Shown one piece after another: positions 44,399 to 53,659 of a DNA stretch of 64,000 nt (position 1 is its first letter; every line of letters starts with the position of its first letter). The DNA comes from Trichobilharzia szidati (taxonomy: Eukaryota > Platyhelminthes > Trematoda > Strigeidida > Schistosomatidae). The notes beneath the pieces were generated by a model that was not told the origin of the DNA, ran no database searches, and saw nothing but the letters and a program-made list of their open reading frames with translations. Location: contig OX235271.1 of NCBI GenBank assembly GCA_944472155.2, positions 43,636,633 to 43,700,632 of the forward strand, read 5' to 3'. The translations under genes were made by a program, and so were the position numbers.

Positions 44399-44747
44399 AA
44401 TAATGAATGAAGATTAACAAGAGCGATTTATAGCTGGACTTCTTAGGAATATGAAGACTAACTCAAACAAGCTTTATAAACCTCTTCCTTATTTCTAAAC
44501 TGCAGGGAACTAAACTTTTTGTGCTAAATAACATGTGCATGAAAATGTAATTCTCCATTCTAACAGCATATATTTAATTCAATTTTAGATTTTCTCGTCG
44601 ATTGATTACACCGAAGTGCTAGTTCTCACGCTAACATGTCGGCTACTTGTTCAGATGCATAGACGATGTCTGGGCATGTAATTAGAAGTTAACTGGTGGA
44701 TGATGATGGGAAAATCTAAAATTCAATTAAATAATTAATTGCACAAG

Positions 44748-44940
44748 AGGTGGCTCTCGTCGCCCAAGTGATCTAGTGCATAACGCCTTGGAGTTTGAAA
44801 CTATGGGCTCTGGGTTCGAGTTTTGGTAGGAACATCATCACTCACTGTGGAATGCAGATACATCCAGATGACGAGTCACAAACAGGACGAAATGCGCGTC
44901 CTAGATTCCACTGCTAGTCACTATCCACCAATCAACTTTT
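44748..44940 (+). repeat. Smalpha-like SINE
   Basis: tRNA-like head (GTGGCTCTCGTCGCCCAAGT, B box GGGTTCGAGTTTT) followed by a hammerhead at 44854-44914. Layout fits the schistosome Smalpha family: pol III head plus self-cleaving body. Confidence 0.75.
44854..44914 (+). ncRNA. Smalpha-type hammerhead ribozyme, nearly intact
   Basis: GCAGATACATCCAG then ATGACGAG, GTC/GAC stem II, GGACGAAATGC, GCGTC, CTAGATTCCACTGC. Against the known Smalpha hammerhead, the outer stem GCAG/CTGC, stem I (one mismatch), stem II, GAAA and the loop-less stem III (ATGC/GCGT with a G-U pair) are kept. The base at C3 of CUGACGA is A, which should strongly reduce cleavage. Confidence 0.8.
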
Positions 44941-45184
44941 AGTAGCATCTATGTCTAATGAGTCATTTTTATTGGGATTTAAAGAAACTTGAAGATGAAT
45001 CTTAGTATTCATCTTTTTGAACAATTTTTAGTGTTAACAAATAAGGATGCGAACATTTTTCGCTAGCTAATCAGTGTTTCGTGTGTATCGGTGGCATAGC
45101 TCGCCATCCATGCAGGTGGTTGCATTTACTGCCAAGTTAGATTATACTAAGATCAAATATTTATTTTAATAATATTGCGTAATG

Positions 45185-45420
45185 ACTGCGTCGGTGGCAC
45201 AGCGGTAGAATGTTCGCCAACCACGCAGATGGATTGAGGTTCGATCCCCGGACAACTCACTCCTTTACCTCGCTAAGCCAGAAGTAAGACTGGTACAGAG
45301 GGAAGGTTGGATATGAGGCTAACAACCCCCATCCCGTAAAAATAAACACCACTACTACCGAAACTTCAAAGCTCCAGTTTGAAGCCCTATGTTCCACTGG
45401 GAATGTAAAGGAATAAAATT
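45185..45420 (+). repeat. chimeric SINE: tRNA-like head + RTE leader + RTE tail
   Basis: Head GCGTCGGTGGCACAGCGGTA with B box GGTTCGATCCCC; then RTE leader AGAGGGAAGGTTGGATATGA, GGCTAACAACCCC; then RTE 3' end TGAAGCCCTATGTTCCACTG with GGAATGTAAAGG. The RTE coding region is absent. It ends where the RTE fragment on the other strand begins. Confidence 0.65.
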
Positions 45421-45445
45421 TTCTTTAAAATTTTTTTCAGTGTTT

Positions 45446-46335
45446 CTATACTTGACATTTCAGGTTCTTCCCATTTATGCTGATCGTTGTCAGTTGTTGT
45501 TGTTGTTGCTGGTGGTGGTGTTGCCCAGGAATCTTCATCACCTCTGTTTTCTCTATGTTCACCTGAAGTCCTATCTTTGATGCTTCCCTTGCCAACTTGT
45601 TGCTCTTCGCTTCAATATCTTCCAGTTTGTGGGAAATCAGACATATATCATCGGCGAAGTCAAGATCCTCTAAGTTTTTTGTGTGAGTCCATTTTATGCC
45701 TGTTTCCTCATTGCCCGCTGTTTGTCGCATTATCCAATCTACTGCAATCAGGAAAATCATTGGCGATAGTAGGCAGCCAGATTGCCTTACTCCTATCCTC
45801 ACTTCGAAGGATTCCGCAAGTTTCCCGTTGTGGATTACTTGGCATGAAGCATTGTCGTACAGCTGTTGGATGAGATATATAATTTTCGGTGGCACCCCGT
45901 TGTAGCGAAGTAGTTTCCAAAGCACCTCTCGATCGACGCTGTCAAAGGCCTTTTCAAAGTCGATGAAGTTGAGATAGAGAGGTGACTGCCATTCCAAGCT
46001 TTGTTCAATGATGATCCGTAATGTGGTGATCTGATCAATGCATGACTTGTTTCTCCTGAATCCAGCCTGTTCCGGTCGAAGTTTTTCATCCAGGTTGGCA
46101 TGTTTGATTCTCTCCAGGATGATGCGGCTTAGTATTTTGCTTGGGATGGACAGGAGCATAATTCCGCGCCAGTTCTTGCATTGACTTAAGTGTCCTTTCT
46201 TTGATAGTTTGAATAAGTATCCTTTCTTCCAATCCTCGGGTACTTTGCCTTCTTTCCACACCTTCTCCAGTAGTGGTGTCATCAAGTCCGCTGTTGTCTC
46301 TGGGTCCATTTTCAATGCTTCTGCTGGGATTTCAG
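45446..46335 (-). pseudogene. RTE-clade RT fragment
   Basis: Open frame of 289 codons from 46315, continuing upstream to about 46335 (RSAEIPAEALKM). RT blocks: VPEDWKKGYLFKLSKKGHLS, NWRGIMLLSIPSKILSRII, RPEQAGFRRNKSCIDQITTL, IDFEKAFDSVDREVLWKLLR, GVRQSGCLLSPMIFLIAVDW, then LDFADDICLISHKLEDIEAK (FADD catalytic box). It ends inside a His/Gln run (HHHQQQQQQ). Both the endonuclease N-terminus and the C-terminus are missing, so it is an internal fragment with no stop. It is more diverged from the 36.7-kb and 60.7-kb RTEs than they are from each other. Confidence 0.85.
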
Positions 46336-46437
46336 CAGATCGATAGACAATTAAGCCAGATAAAGCATAGGACGTGACATTAATGTCACTGAATTTTTAT
46401 TCACAGGTCAGACAAAGTTAATAAAGTAGGGTGAAAT
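46336..46437. repeat. copy 2 of an unidentified dispersed repeat
   Basis: ATAGACAATTAAGCCAGATA and AAAGTTAATAAAGTAGGGTG; direct orientation to 44276-44398. Confidence 0.55.
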
Positions 46438-46756
46438 AAATGAAATAAAATTAAAAAATGAAGTGAAATAAGTGAAATCCACTTAGTATTAAAACCACTA
46501 TACATAAAAGCATTCTACGATTCAGATTAAAGTTTTTCAGTATGTGTAACCACTATCTTACTTAGCTACAAGGATATGGTATATTTCAGCTTATCAATGT
46601 AGTCTGCATTCCATGATTAATAGCAAGAAATTGATTAGCTTAAATTTTATAAAGTATATGACAACAGGTGAAACAGTTACCACATACCAAGCTTTCAGTT
46701 AAAGAAAATGACAATGTTCAAGGAGTCAGTTTATTTTTGATATAGTTCTGTTCTCT

Positions 46757-46811
46757 GAGCTGGATGGTTTATTTGCGAAGCTTTCGTTGCCCTACAAGGC
46801 AACATCTTCAG
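46757..46811 (-). ncRNA. hammerhead-like motif of PLE end (type B)
   Basis: CTGAAGA, extra T, stem II GTTGCC/GGGCAAC around TTGTA, GAAA, AGCT...AGCT stem III with a 17-nt loop, then C. Same as the inverted partner apart from one base in the stem III loop. Confidence 0.4.
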
Positions 46812-47407
46812 CACATACTTCAATTTGAAGTGAGCTTTTAGATTTCTCCACGAGTTTATCAGTCATCTCTCCCAGTGACCTTGAACGTGATTGGTTGTTT
46901 TTCTGTCTTCACACCCTCTAGGCTACTTACATTGGTAGTGATTGTTTCCTTGACATGAACTTTGACTCTTTGTGTGTGGTATTGCCTTCTTATAGACTGG
47001 TAAATCCCGTCTATATCGATGTGTCTATGGATTCACTGGAATACCAGGCTTCTAAAAATTCTCTAGCATGCTTAGTGCTTCCTCTGTCTGATATGTGAAC
47101 ATTGTCTCAGGCTAATTGATGTCCGTGGATGTCTGTACACAGCGATATGAGTGAGGGAGTGGATGTCATGTCTTTTGACGGCTAGTTTATGATCATGGAT
47201 ACGAAGACAAAGGGGACGTCCACTTTGGCCAATGCAGTGTTTTTCGCAGTCGTTGCAACGACACACAATGGGTCAAAGTTCAAATCATTACCAATAGAAG
47301 TAGCCTAGAGCATGTGAAAAAACACCAATCACGTCTAGGGTCACTGAGAGCAATGACTAATAAACTCATGGATATATCTAAAAACTCACTTCAAATTGAA
47401 GTATGTG

Positions 47408-47462
47408 CTGAAGATGTTGCCTTGTAGGGCAACGAAAGCTTCGCGAATAAACCATCCAGCTC
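47408..47462 (+). ncRNA. hammerhead-like motif, inverted PLE end (type B)
   Basis: Same features as 46757-46811, on the plus strand. Stem II has six or more pairs; stem I is not convincing when folded as a monomer. Confidence 0.4.
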
Positions 47463-47479
47463 AGAGAGCAGAACTACAT

Positions 47480-48180
47480 CAAAAGCATATATCTGAGCTA
47501 CAAATCTTCTCCATCATATCTGAAACAGCTAATAATAATCAGTGTCGTCGACCCCACAGCACCATATGAAAACGAAAACAGTTTTAAAATAAAACTGGCT
47601 AAAAGCGGTTAGCAGATAGTTGTTTAAGTCGCACCTAGACTCCAAATGACTATTTCACTCACCACAGCAAGCAGTTTGATGCTCGGAATAAGGCTGACAA
47701 ATGCCTATTCTAAAATAAAACAGTTGAATCGATCTGATTCTCTGACGATTTCAATTTTCAGACAAACATTTCATCTTGCCCTCTAGAATTTACTTCATGT
47801 TTGTGTGAGGACTTATTCGATGCACCCAAGATGATTCAACAGATATTATTCATGCTGATGATGAGATTTATTTTTCAAAACATTTCCTATTCCTTATATA
47901 AGAATACTGATGACATGATAGGAGAATCCTGTTTCTATAATGATGAACAAGTTGTGCACCTGAGTAACTTCACCAAATTTCCAGTCGTAATAGATAGATC
48001 ACACCTAATGCTTATTTGTTGATTAAAGATGTCTGAGTAGCGTTAATTCTAACCCAGAGGAGGGAGAATTTCATTATATTGCAACTATATCGCAAACATA
48101 AACAGCTGGAAAAAAAGAGCACCACAATCAAAAGTTATACCAGTGTCTCTGCCACCCCAACTAAATTCGTGTTTTTCAAG
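47480..48180. other. unassigned AT-rich DNA
   Basis: A 73-codon frame at 47801-48022 is not recognised. Confidence 0.35.
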
Positions 48181-48189
48181 TATTGGTTT

Positions 48190-48395
48190 TGATAGATTAG
48201 TTACAAGATTTCACCATGAGCTGACATCAGTTAGAGAACCATTGGAAAACATGCAGGGAGTGCTGGACAGCTGTTTCGTCCTAGTTTAGGGCTTTTCGCA
48301 GTACGCACCCTCTGGGGTTAGAACCCAGGACCTTCTGGTTACTAGACGAGCCAGCTCGTGGACCATTAAGCCTCTGAGACTCGATCCAACGGCCC
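48190..48395 (-). repeat. tRNA-like SINE with hammerhead relic
   Basis: On the minus strand: head with B box GGGTTCTAACCCC, then GCGTACTGCGAAAAGCCCTA, AACTAGGACGAAACAGCTGT, CCAGCACTCCC. Stem I, part of stem II, GAAA and the palindromic stem III are kept; CUGAAGA is changed. Confidence 0.6.
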
Positions 48396-48923
48396 ATGAA
48401 TTCTAACTTCTGCCAATTCGCGATCCCTAGCCAATGTCTTCGGCAAGTATTTGTACTCACACTCGACCTGCTCCACCCTACTGGTTACGACTTCGTGTTT
48501 ACCAATTAACATTTTTATTTGTAGAATCAAGCAAGTAGGAAGACACCCATTAGATATGCTAAACGTGTCACAAATTCTGTTTTAAAAAAGCAGGAAACTT
48601 TTTATGAATGTAATAACTGCCTAGTGTTTGAAGTATATTATCATGACCCCCACCACTCAATCTTTTGTTTCCAACGGGGTATATCAAACTTTTACCATTT
48701 ATATCCTTTATCTACTTAAGACTATTTTCTTTTACATTTTTGATTGTTCGATCTGCCCATTATACAACTTTATAATTAACTCTCATGTTGAATACAAATT
48801 ATGATTAATTTTAACCAGAAATCGTAATTACTGAGTAAGCATGTAACGACAGAAGACAAGGGTCAGACAACAGATCGTTTGTTGAGAAAATCAACAGATA
48901 TTTATAGATTTTTATGTACATTA

Positions 48924-49240
48924 TGTAACAACAGAAGACAAGGCTGGCAACAGATCAGTTTTATTACGATAACCAACATGTATTTATATGCATTTTACAT
49001 ACATTAATAGACTTCTGCCCGCAGAAAGAAGGCGGTCTTCTGATTGGTTGTTTGCACACAAACGCAGTCTTCTGCTTTCTCGTTTTCTATGTTTCTCGGA
49101 AATGCGAGCCACTTGTCTGCGAATCATATTTGTCCATGTCAAGGTCAGCTGTGATTGGTCCTTGAATCAGCCTAGATTAATTTCTACCAATCAGCGTAGA
49201 TCAATGTCTACCAATTGGCTAGCAGCTTGCTCTCACCACA
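48924..49240 (-). repeat. 3' LTR of intact Gypsy element
   Basis: Appears identical to 53083-53399; contains the last codons and the stop of the gag-pol ORF. Confidence 0.93.
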
Positions 49241-52200
49241 CTCGTCCCCCCGTCAAATAGCTTCGTACGCAGGCGTTCCGACCTTCTTGGTGCTACATTC
49301 TCTAGTTGAGGATTGTTGCTGACCGGCTTGTCCCACTGTACCCATCGTTGGAGCTGACTGGCATTAACTCGTTTCTGTTTGTCACCTCTTCGGATGGTAT
49401 ATACTTGACCCCGTCTTTTTGTGATTGTGTATGGTCCTTCCCACTTTGGCAGGAGTTTCCGTGAACCTGGCCCGCCTCCAACTGTATATCTCCTGTCTCT
49501 ACACTTCACTTGGTCCCCGACTGCAAAGGTGATGCACCGCGTCTTTTCTTTCATCTGAGACTTCGCGACATCACTCCGCTGCTTCCGTATTACATTCTTG
49601 ACGGCCTCTTTCCGCTCTGCTTTTAATTTCGTCGTACTCCACTTTTGGTGAAGGGGCCAGGTCTCGTTGTGTATCGGTAATCGTGGTTTTCTACCATACA
49701 TCAGTTGAAAGGGTGACTTCTTCGTTGTTTCCTGAGTGGTAGCCCGATGCGTCAGTAAAATCAGTGGAAGCTCCGTTTCCCAGTTACCGCCCTTCGAGGC
49801 CAGCCACTCCTTCAGTGTACGGTTGTTTCTCTCCGTTAGGCCATTCGTCTGTGGATGATATGGGGTCGTTCTGATCCTCTTGATGCCCAGCTGTTGCAAA
49901 CGGGAAGTAAATTCTTCACTTTCGAAACAGGGACCTTGGTCCGTCAGTATCGTCTTTGGTACGCCGTGGTCTGCAACGATGTGTTTAACTACTGCGTCTG
50001 TCACGGTCTTTGCACGTTGATCTGGGATCGCTACGGCGTCTACCCATCGTGTCGCGTGTTCCGTCATCACCAGGAGGTACTGATTACCATTAGATGTCTG
50101 CGGAAATGGACCCATAACATCTACGGACCACAAGTCACCTATCGCCGTAACTGGAATCGACTGAAGCGGTGGTCGTATGCACCGGTCGCCTTTCATTAGC
50201 TGGCACCGTGGACATCCAAGTACGTATCTTGCTACGTCTTCTCTCATACCTGGCCAGTACATGCTTTGTCTTAGGAGGTCAGTTGTTCTGGCCACGCCTG
50301 TATGTGCTAGCTGGTGACATTCTTCTATCATGTTGTGGCGCGAGGACTGGGGTATGATAGCCAGCCAGCTTCCGTCGTTCTCTCGCCAGGTCAGAGTCCC
50401 GTAGGCATTCACTCTTAGTCGATCTCTCTGTCTGAGTAGTGTGGTTAGCTCCTTACTCGCCGTAGCTTGATCTACTTCTATCCCGTTGGTTATCACCTGT
50501 ATCACTGTATTCAGCGTATCATCCAACCTTTGCTTGCGTGCAAGTTTTAGGGGGTCTTGCTCTACAGCATGCACTCCGTAAGCGACCTCGGGCAACTCAG
50601 GCTCGTCTTCTGGTCTCGATAACAAATCTGCCAAGACATTTTCACTTCCAGGAACGTGTGAGATCGTAAAATCGTACTCCTGAAGACGCAACATCCACCG
50701 TGACAATTTCCCCCGTGGGTCTCTCGCTGTCTTCAAAAATTGTAGCGGCTTATGATCAGTTTCGATGTGGAACCGCCGGCCGAGTAAATAAGGTCGCCAT
50801 TTGTCGACTGCCCATACCATTGCTAAACATTCTTTCTCTATCGTTGAATACTTTCTCTCTGTGAGTGTTAAAACTCGACTGGCATACTCAACGATTCCAT
50901 CACCTTGTCTTAGGACCGCACCTATGGCGTAGTCACTGGCATCTGTGCATACTGTAAACTGTCTTCCAGGTACAGGTAGTTTTAGCGTCATTTGTTGGTG
51001 GTCGAACAGCTGTTTAATTCTGTCAAATGTCCTCTGCGATTCTTCCGACCAAACAAACTTCGGCTCACCTAGTAGCCTGTATAGAGGGGCTGCTATCTCA
51101 TTGAAGTTCTTCACGAATCGACTATAAAACGCCGCTCTACCCAAGAATTGCCTCAATTTCCTCTTTGAATTTTGGGCCGGGATCGTCTTTATCGTCAAGA
51201 TTTTCTCCGGTAGTGGTTTAATCTCACCACTTCCCACTTTATGTCCCAGAAGAGTTACATTCTTTTTGGCTATCTGAGACTTGGTTTTGTTGACGCGCAG
51301 TCCAAACTCTTCGATGCGTCGCAGCACGGCTTCCACATGGTTCACATGATCGTTTTCGTTTTGACTATATATGACGAGATCATCACCGTACACCTCAACG
51401 TTTTTCAAGTTCTTAAGTAATAGCGTCATCAGTCGTCTGAACGTGAACGGTGCACCTGCTAGTCCAAATGGCATGCGTTTAAATCGATATTGTGTCTGGC
51501 CTACGCTGAATGCCGTCTTATCTCTATCACCTGGTTTTATCGGTATCTGCCAGTACCCTGAGCGAAGATCGAAAACGGAAAACACATTCGCGCCTTGTAG
51601 GCGGTCTAAAGTTTCCACCACTGTTGGCATGGCACACGGTTTTAACTCTGTCATACTGTTTAGTTGTCGAAAGTCAACACAGAATCTATACTTCCCATTC
51701 GCTTTCTTTACTAACAGCACTGGGGAGTTGTACAGGCTATCAGCTTCTTCAATAATATTGTCTTTTAACATCTCTTGCACTTGCCGCTTCACTTCGCCTT
51801 CCAGATGACATGGTATTCTTCGCGATGTAAATGACATTACTTTTGGATTAGTTAACGGAATTTCATGATTCACCTTGTCGCAATAGCCGTATGGATCGCC
51901 ATCTCCAGTGAACAGATGATCGTATTTCTTAATTAAATCTGTCATGTTGTATACCGTCGACAGGTTCACCGCTGCTATCTCGCTGGTCTCATACATTTTG
52001 ATACGCCCGCATTTCGTGAGCACCACTTTCGCTTGCGTGTCAATTATTGCACCAATCTCCCGCAGAAAATCCGCTCCTAATATCGTTCGCTGTAGTTCGG
52101 GCACAACAATGAAAGGAAACGTCACCTCGCACCCTCCAACAACAATCGTACAGTTCGACCTACCCGTTATACGCAACACATGCCCACCTACTGTTTGTAC

Positions 52201-53058
52201 TGTCAACGAACACGGACTAACGCTCTTACATAAATTCTTATCTATCAACGACACGGCCGCTCCTGTATCTACTAAGCATACTACTTCTCGATCATTTACT
52301 CGCAACTTCGAATACATAGCCCCTTTCTCAATCGCCCCCACTAAGTCTAGGTTCATACGAAAGAAAGAACAAGCATTATACCGTCTGAAATTTTTCCTTT
52401 TCTGTCTTTCTGGGCAGTCTCTTCTCCAGTGTCCTGGCTTGCCGCATTCAAAACATCGGTTTTTTCTATTACCCAACTTTAACGCCGCCACTTCCCGCTG
52501 CAATGCTTCAATTTGCTCCTCATATTCATTTGGTTTCGGCTGCTCTATAGCGGCTACAGTCGTGCTCAGCAGCTGTCTGGTCACCTTCGCTAGTTCACTA
52601 ATATCCATCGGTTGCGTTGCGTTCACCAGTTTTAACTGCTGAGAAATGTGGTCTGGTACACTCTCGATGAATTGGGAAGATAGTAACTGCTCTTCTGATT
52701 CTTTATCCAACGTGGGAAGCGCCCGTCGAAGTAAATTCGTCAATTTCACCGCCAATACTAACGGGTCTCCATCAGGTCCCAGCCTCGTTGATCGGAACTG
52801 CTGCATCGCTAGCTGCCTGTCTGTTGCGCTGTCGAACTCCGACACCAAATTTTCAACCAATTTCTTCCAAGACACTGTGCCGTTTGACCTGTCTACGCTG
52901 TCATATGCCGCCTTCGCTCGGCCTCTCAACAGCGTCCCCAGAACAACTGCCTTCGCCGCCTGCTCCTTGACACCCACCAGCTCAGCTATGGCTTCGAAAT
53001 CACGTAGGAAGCTCCGTATGTCTCCCTCCTCAAACGCAGCTGGCCACGGGATCTTCAT
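49219..53058 (-). CDS. Gypsy gag-pol polyprotein
   Basis: 1279 codons, no interruption. I take ATG 53058 (MKIPWPAAFEEGD) as start; the frame is open upstream into the LTR and primer site. Order: gag core (FLRDFEAIAELVGVKEQAA); zinc knuckle CFECGKPGHWRRDC at about 202; protease CLVDTGAAVSLID at about 263 and ILGADFLREIG; RT (YRFCVDFRQLNSMTELKPCA, FKRMPFGLAGAPFTFRRLM, catalytic VEVYGDDLVIYSQ); RNase H (FTVCTDASDYAIGAVL, ETDHKPLQFL); integrase HHCC (HQLAHTGVARTTDLL, CPRCQ), catalytic DDE (WSVDVMGPF, LTDQGPCFES, TNGLTERNNR) and the GPY-type end LLPKWEGPYTITKRR. The ORF runs into the 3' LTR (LFDGGTSVVRASC). All catalytic residues are present, so the element may be able to move. Confidence 0.95.
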   Translation of the reverse strand: MKIPWPAAFEEGDIRSFLRDFEAIAELVGVKEQAAKAVVLGTLLRGRAKAAYDSVDRSNGTVSWKKLVENLVSEFDSATDRQLAMQQFRSTRLGPDGDPLVLAVKLTNLLRRALPTLDKESEEQLLSSQFIESVPDHISQQLKLVNATQPMDISELAKVTRQLLSTTVAAIEQPKPNEYEEQIEALQREVAALKLGNRKNRCFECGKPGHWRRDCPERQKRKNFRRYNACSFFRMNLDLVGAIEKGAMYSKLRVNDREVVCLVDTGAAVSLIDKNLCKSVSPCSLTVQTVGGHVLRITGRSNCTIVVGGCEVTFPFIVVPELQRTILGADFLREIGAIIDTQAKVVLTKCGRIKMYETSEIAAVNLSTVYNMTDLIKKYDHLFTGDGDPYGYCDKVNHEIPLTNPKVMSFTSRRIPCHLEGEVKRQVQEMLKDNIIEEADSLYNSPVLLVKKANGKYRFCVDFRQLNSMTELKPCAMPTVVETLDRLQGANVFSVFDLRSGYWQIPIKPGDRDKTAFSVGQTQYRFKRMPFGLAGAPFTFRRLMTLLLKNLKNVEVYGDDLVIYSQNENDHVNHVEAVLRRIEEFGLRVNKTKSQIAKKNVTLLGHKVGSGEIKPLPEKILTIKTIPAQNSKRKLRQFLGRAAFYSRFVKNFNEIAAPLYRLLGEPKFVWSEESQRTFDRIKQLFDHQQMTLKLPVPGRQFTVCTDASDYAIGAVLRQGDGIVEYASRVLTLTERKYSTIEKECLAMVWAVDKWRPYLLGRRFHIETDHKPLQFLKTARDPRGKLSRWMLRLQEYDFTISHVPGSENVLADLLSRPEDEPELPEVAYGVHAVEQDPLKLARKQRLDDTLNTVIQVITNGIEVDQATASKELTTLLRQRDRLRVNAYGTLTWRENDGSWLAIIPQSSRHNMIEECHQLAHTGVARTTDLLRQSMYWPGMREDVARYVLGCPRCQLMKGDRCIRPPLQSIPVTAIGDLWSVDVMGPFPQTSNGNQYLLVMTEHATRWVDAVAIPDQRAKTVTDAVVKHIVADHGVPKTILTDQGPCFESEEFTSRLQQLGIKRIRTTPYHPQTNGLTERNNRTLKEWLASKGGNWETELPLILLTHRATTQETTKKSPFQLMYGRKPRLPIHNETWPLHQKWSTTKLKAERKEAVKNVIRKQRSDVAKSQMKEKTRCITFAVGDQVKCRDRRYTVGGGPGSRKLLPKWEGPYTITKRRGQVYTIRRGDKQKRVNASQLQRWVQWDKPVSNNPQLENVAPRRSERLRTKLFDGGTSVVRASC

Positions 53059-53082
53059 TTTTCCGGAGGCAGCGACACCAAA

Positions 53083-53399
53083 TGTAACAACAGAAGACAA
53101 GGCTGGCAACAGATCAGTTTTATTACGATAACCAACATGTATTTATATGCATTTTACATACATTAATAGACTTCTGCCCGCAGAAAGAAGGCGGTCTTCT
53201 GATTGGTTGTTTGCACACAAACGCAGTCTTCTGCTTTCTCGTTTTCTATGTTTCTCGGAAATGCGAGCCACTTGTCTGCGAATCATATTTGTCCATGTCA
53301 AGGTCAGCTGTGATTGGTCCTTGAATCAGCCTAGATTAATTTCTACCAATCAGCGTAGATCAATGTCTACCAATTGGCTAGCAGCTTGCTCTCACCACA
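53083..53399 (-). repeat. 5' LTR of intact Gypsy element
   Basis: TGTGGTGAGAGC...GTTGTTACA on the minus strand; promoter and transcription start are presumably here. Confidence 0.93.
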
Positions 53400-53659
53400 A
53401 TTATTGTTAGCAGAGAAGCAACCCCTTCTGATTGGTTGTTTTCCTGCTGAAGGTTATTCTGTCATCGCTTTGTGGACGTTTCTCTGAATGTTAAGGCATA
53501 TATCTGCGAATCGTACTTGCACACGTTAAATCAGCTGTGATTGGTTGGTGAGTTCCCCAAGGTTAAGCTTTGTTATTGTTTTTTTCTCAGGATCCCGATT
53601 CGGGATGTAAAAATTGACGTAAATTGTTGGCTTCCAGACAGCTCTCACCACAAGCATAG

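Larger units (their letters stand above)
46748..47472 (-). mobile_element. PLE remnant, second type, with inverted ends
   Basis: 46748-46905 and 47313-47472 are inverted copies (about 160 bp, few differences). Between them the minus strand keeps the GIY-YIG piece 47072-47266 (CEKHCIGQSGRPLCLRIHDH) and, shifted, REFLEAWYS. No RT. Hammerhead-like type B blocks are in both ends (46757-46811 minus, 47408-47462 plus). Confidence 0.8.
48924..53399 (-). mobile_element. intact Ty3/Gypsy element
   Basis: 4476 bp. LTRs 48924-49240 and 53083-53399 (317 bp each) look identical; target duplication ATTA on both sides. Primer site TGGTGTCGCTGCC starts two bases inside the 5' LTR end. A purine tract GACGGGGGGACGAG directly precedes the 3' LTR. 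One open gag-pol ORF. Confidence 0.95.
48842..53652 (-). repeat. older Gypsy solo LTR split by a younger Gypsy element
   Basis: 48842-48923 (TGTAACGACAGAAGACAAGG start) and 53400-53652 (ending CTCTCACCACA) are the two halves of one diverged LTR of about 330 bp, akin to the LTR at 21773-22035. AGCA flanks it on both sides (48838-48841 and 53653-53656), its own target duplication. Confidence 0.85.

Noticed and set aside
47801..48022. Plus-strand 73-codon frame
   Set aside because: Not recognised, no splice or promoter context; likely chance.
48988..49260. Plus-strand 90-codon frame, repeated at 53147-53410
   Set aside because: It lies in the Gypsy LTRs, on the non-coding strand; repetition reflects the two LTRs, not a duplicated gene.
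51944..52642. Plus-strand 232-codon frame
   Set aside because: Antisense shadow of the Gypsy gag-pol ORF.
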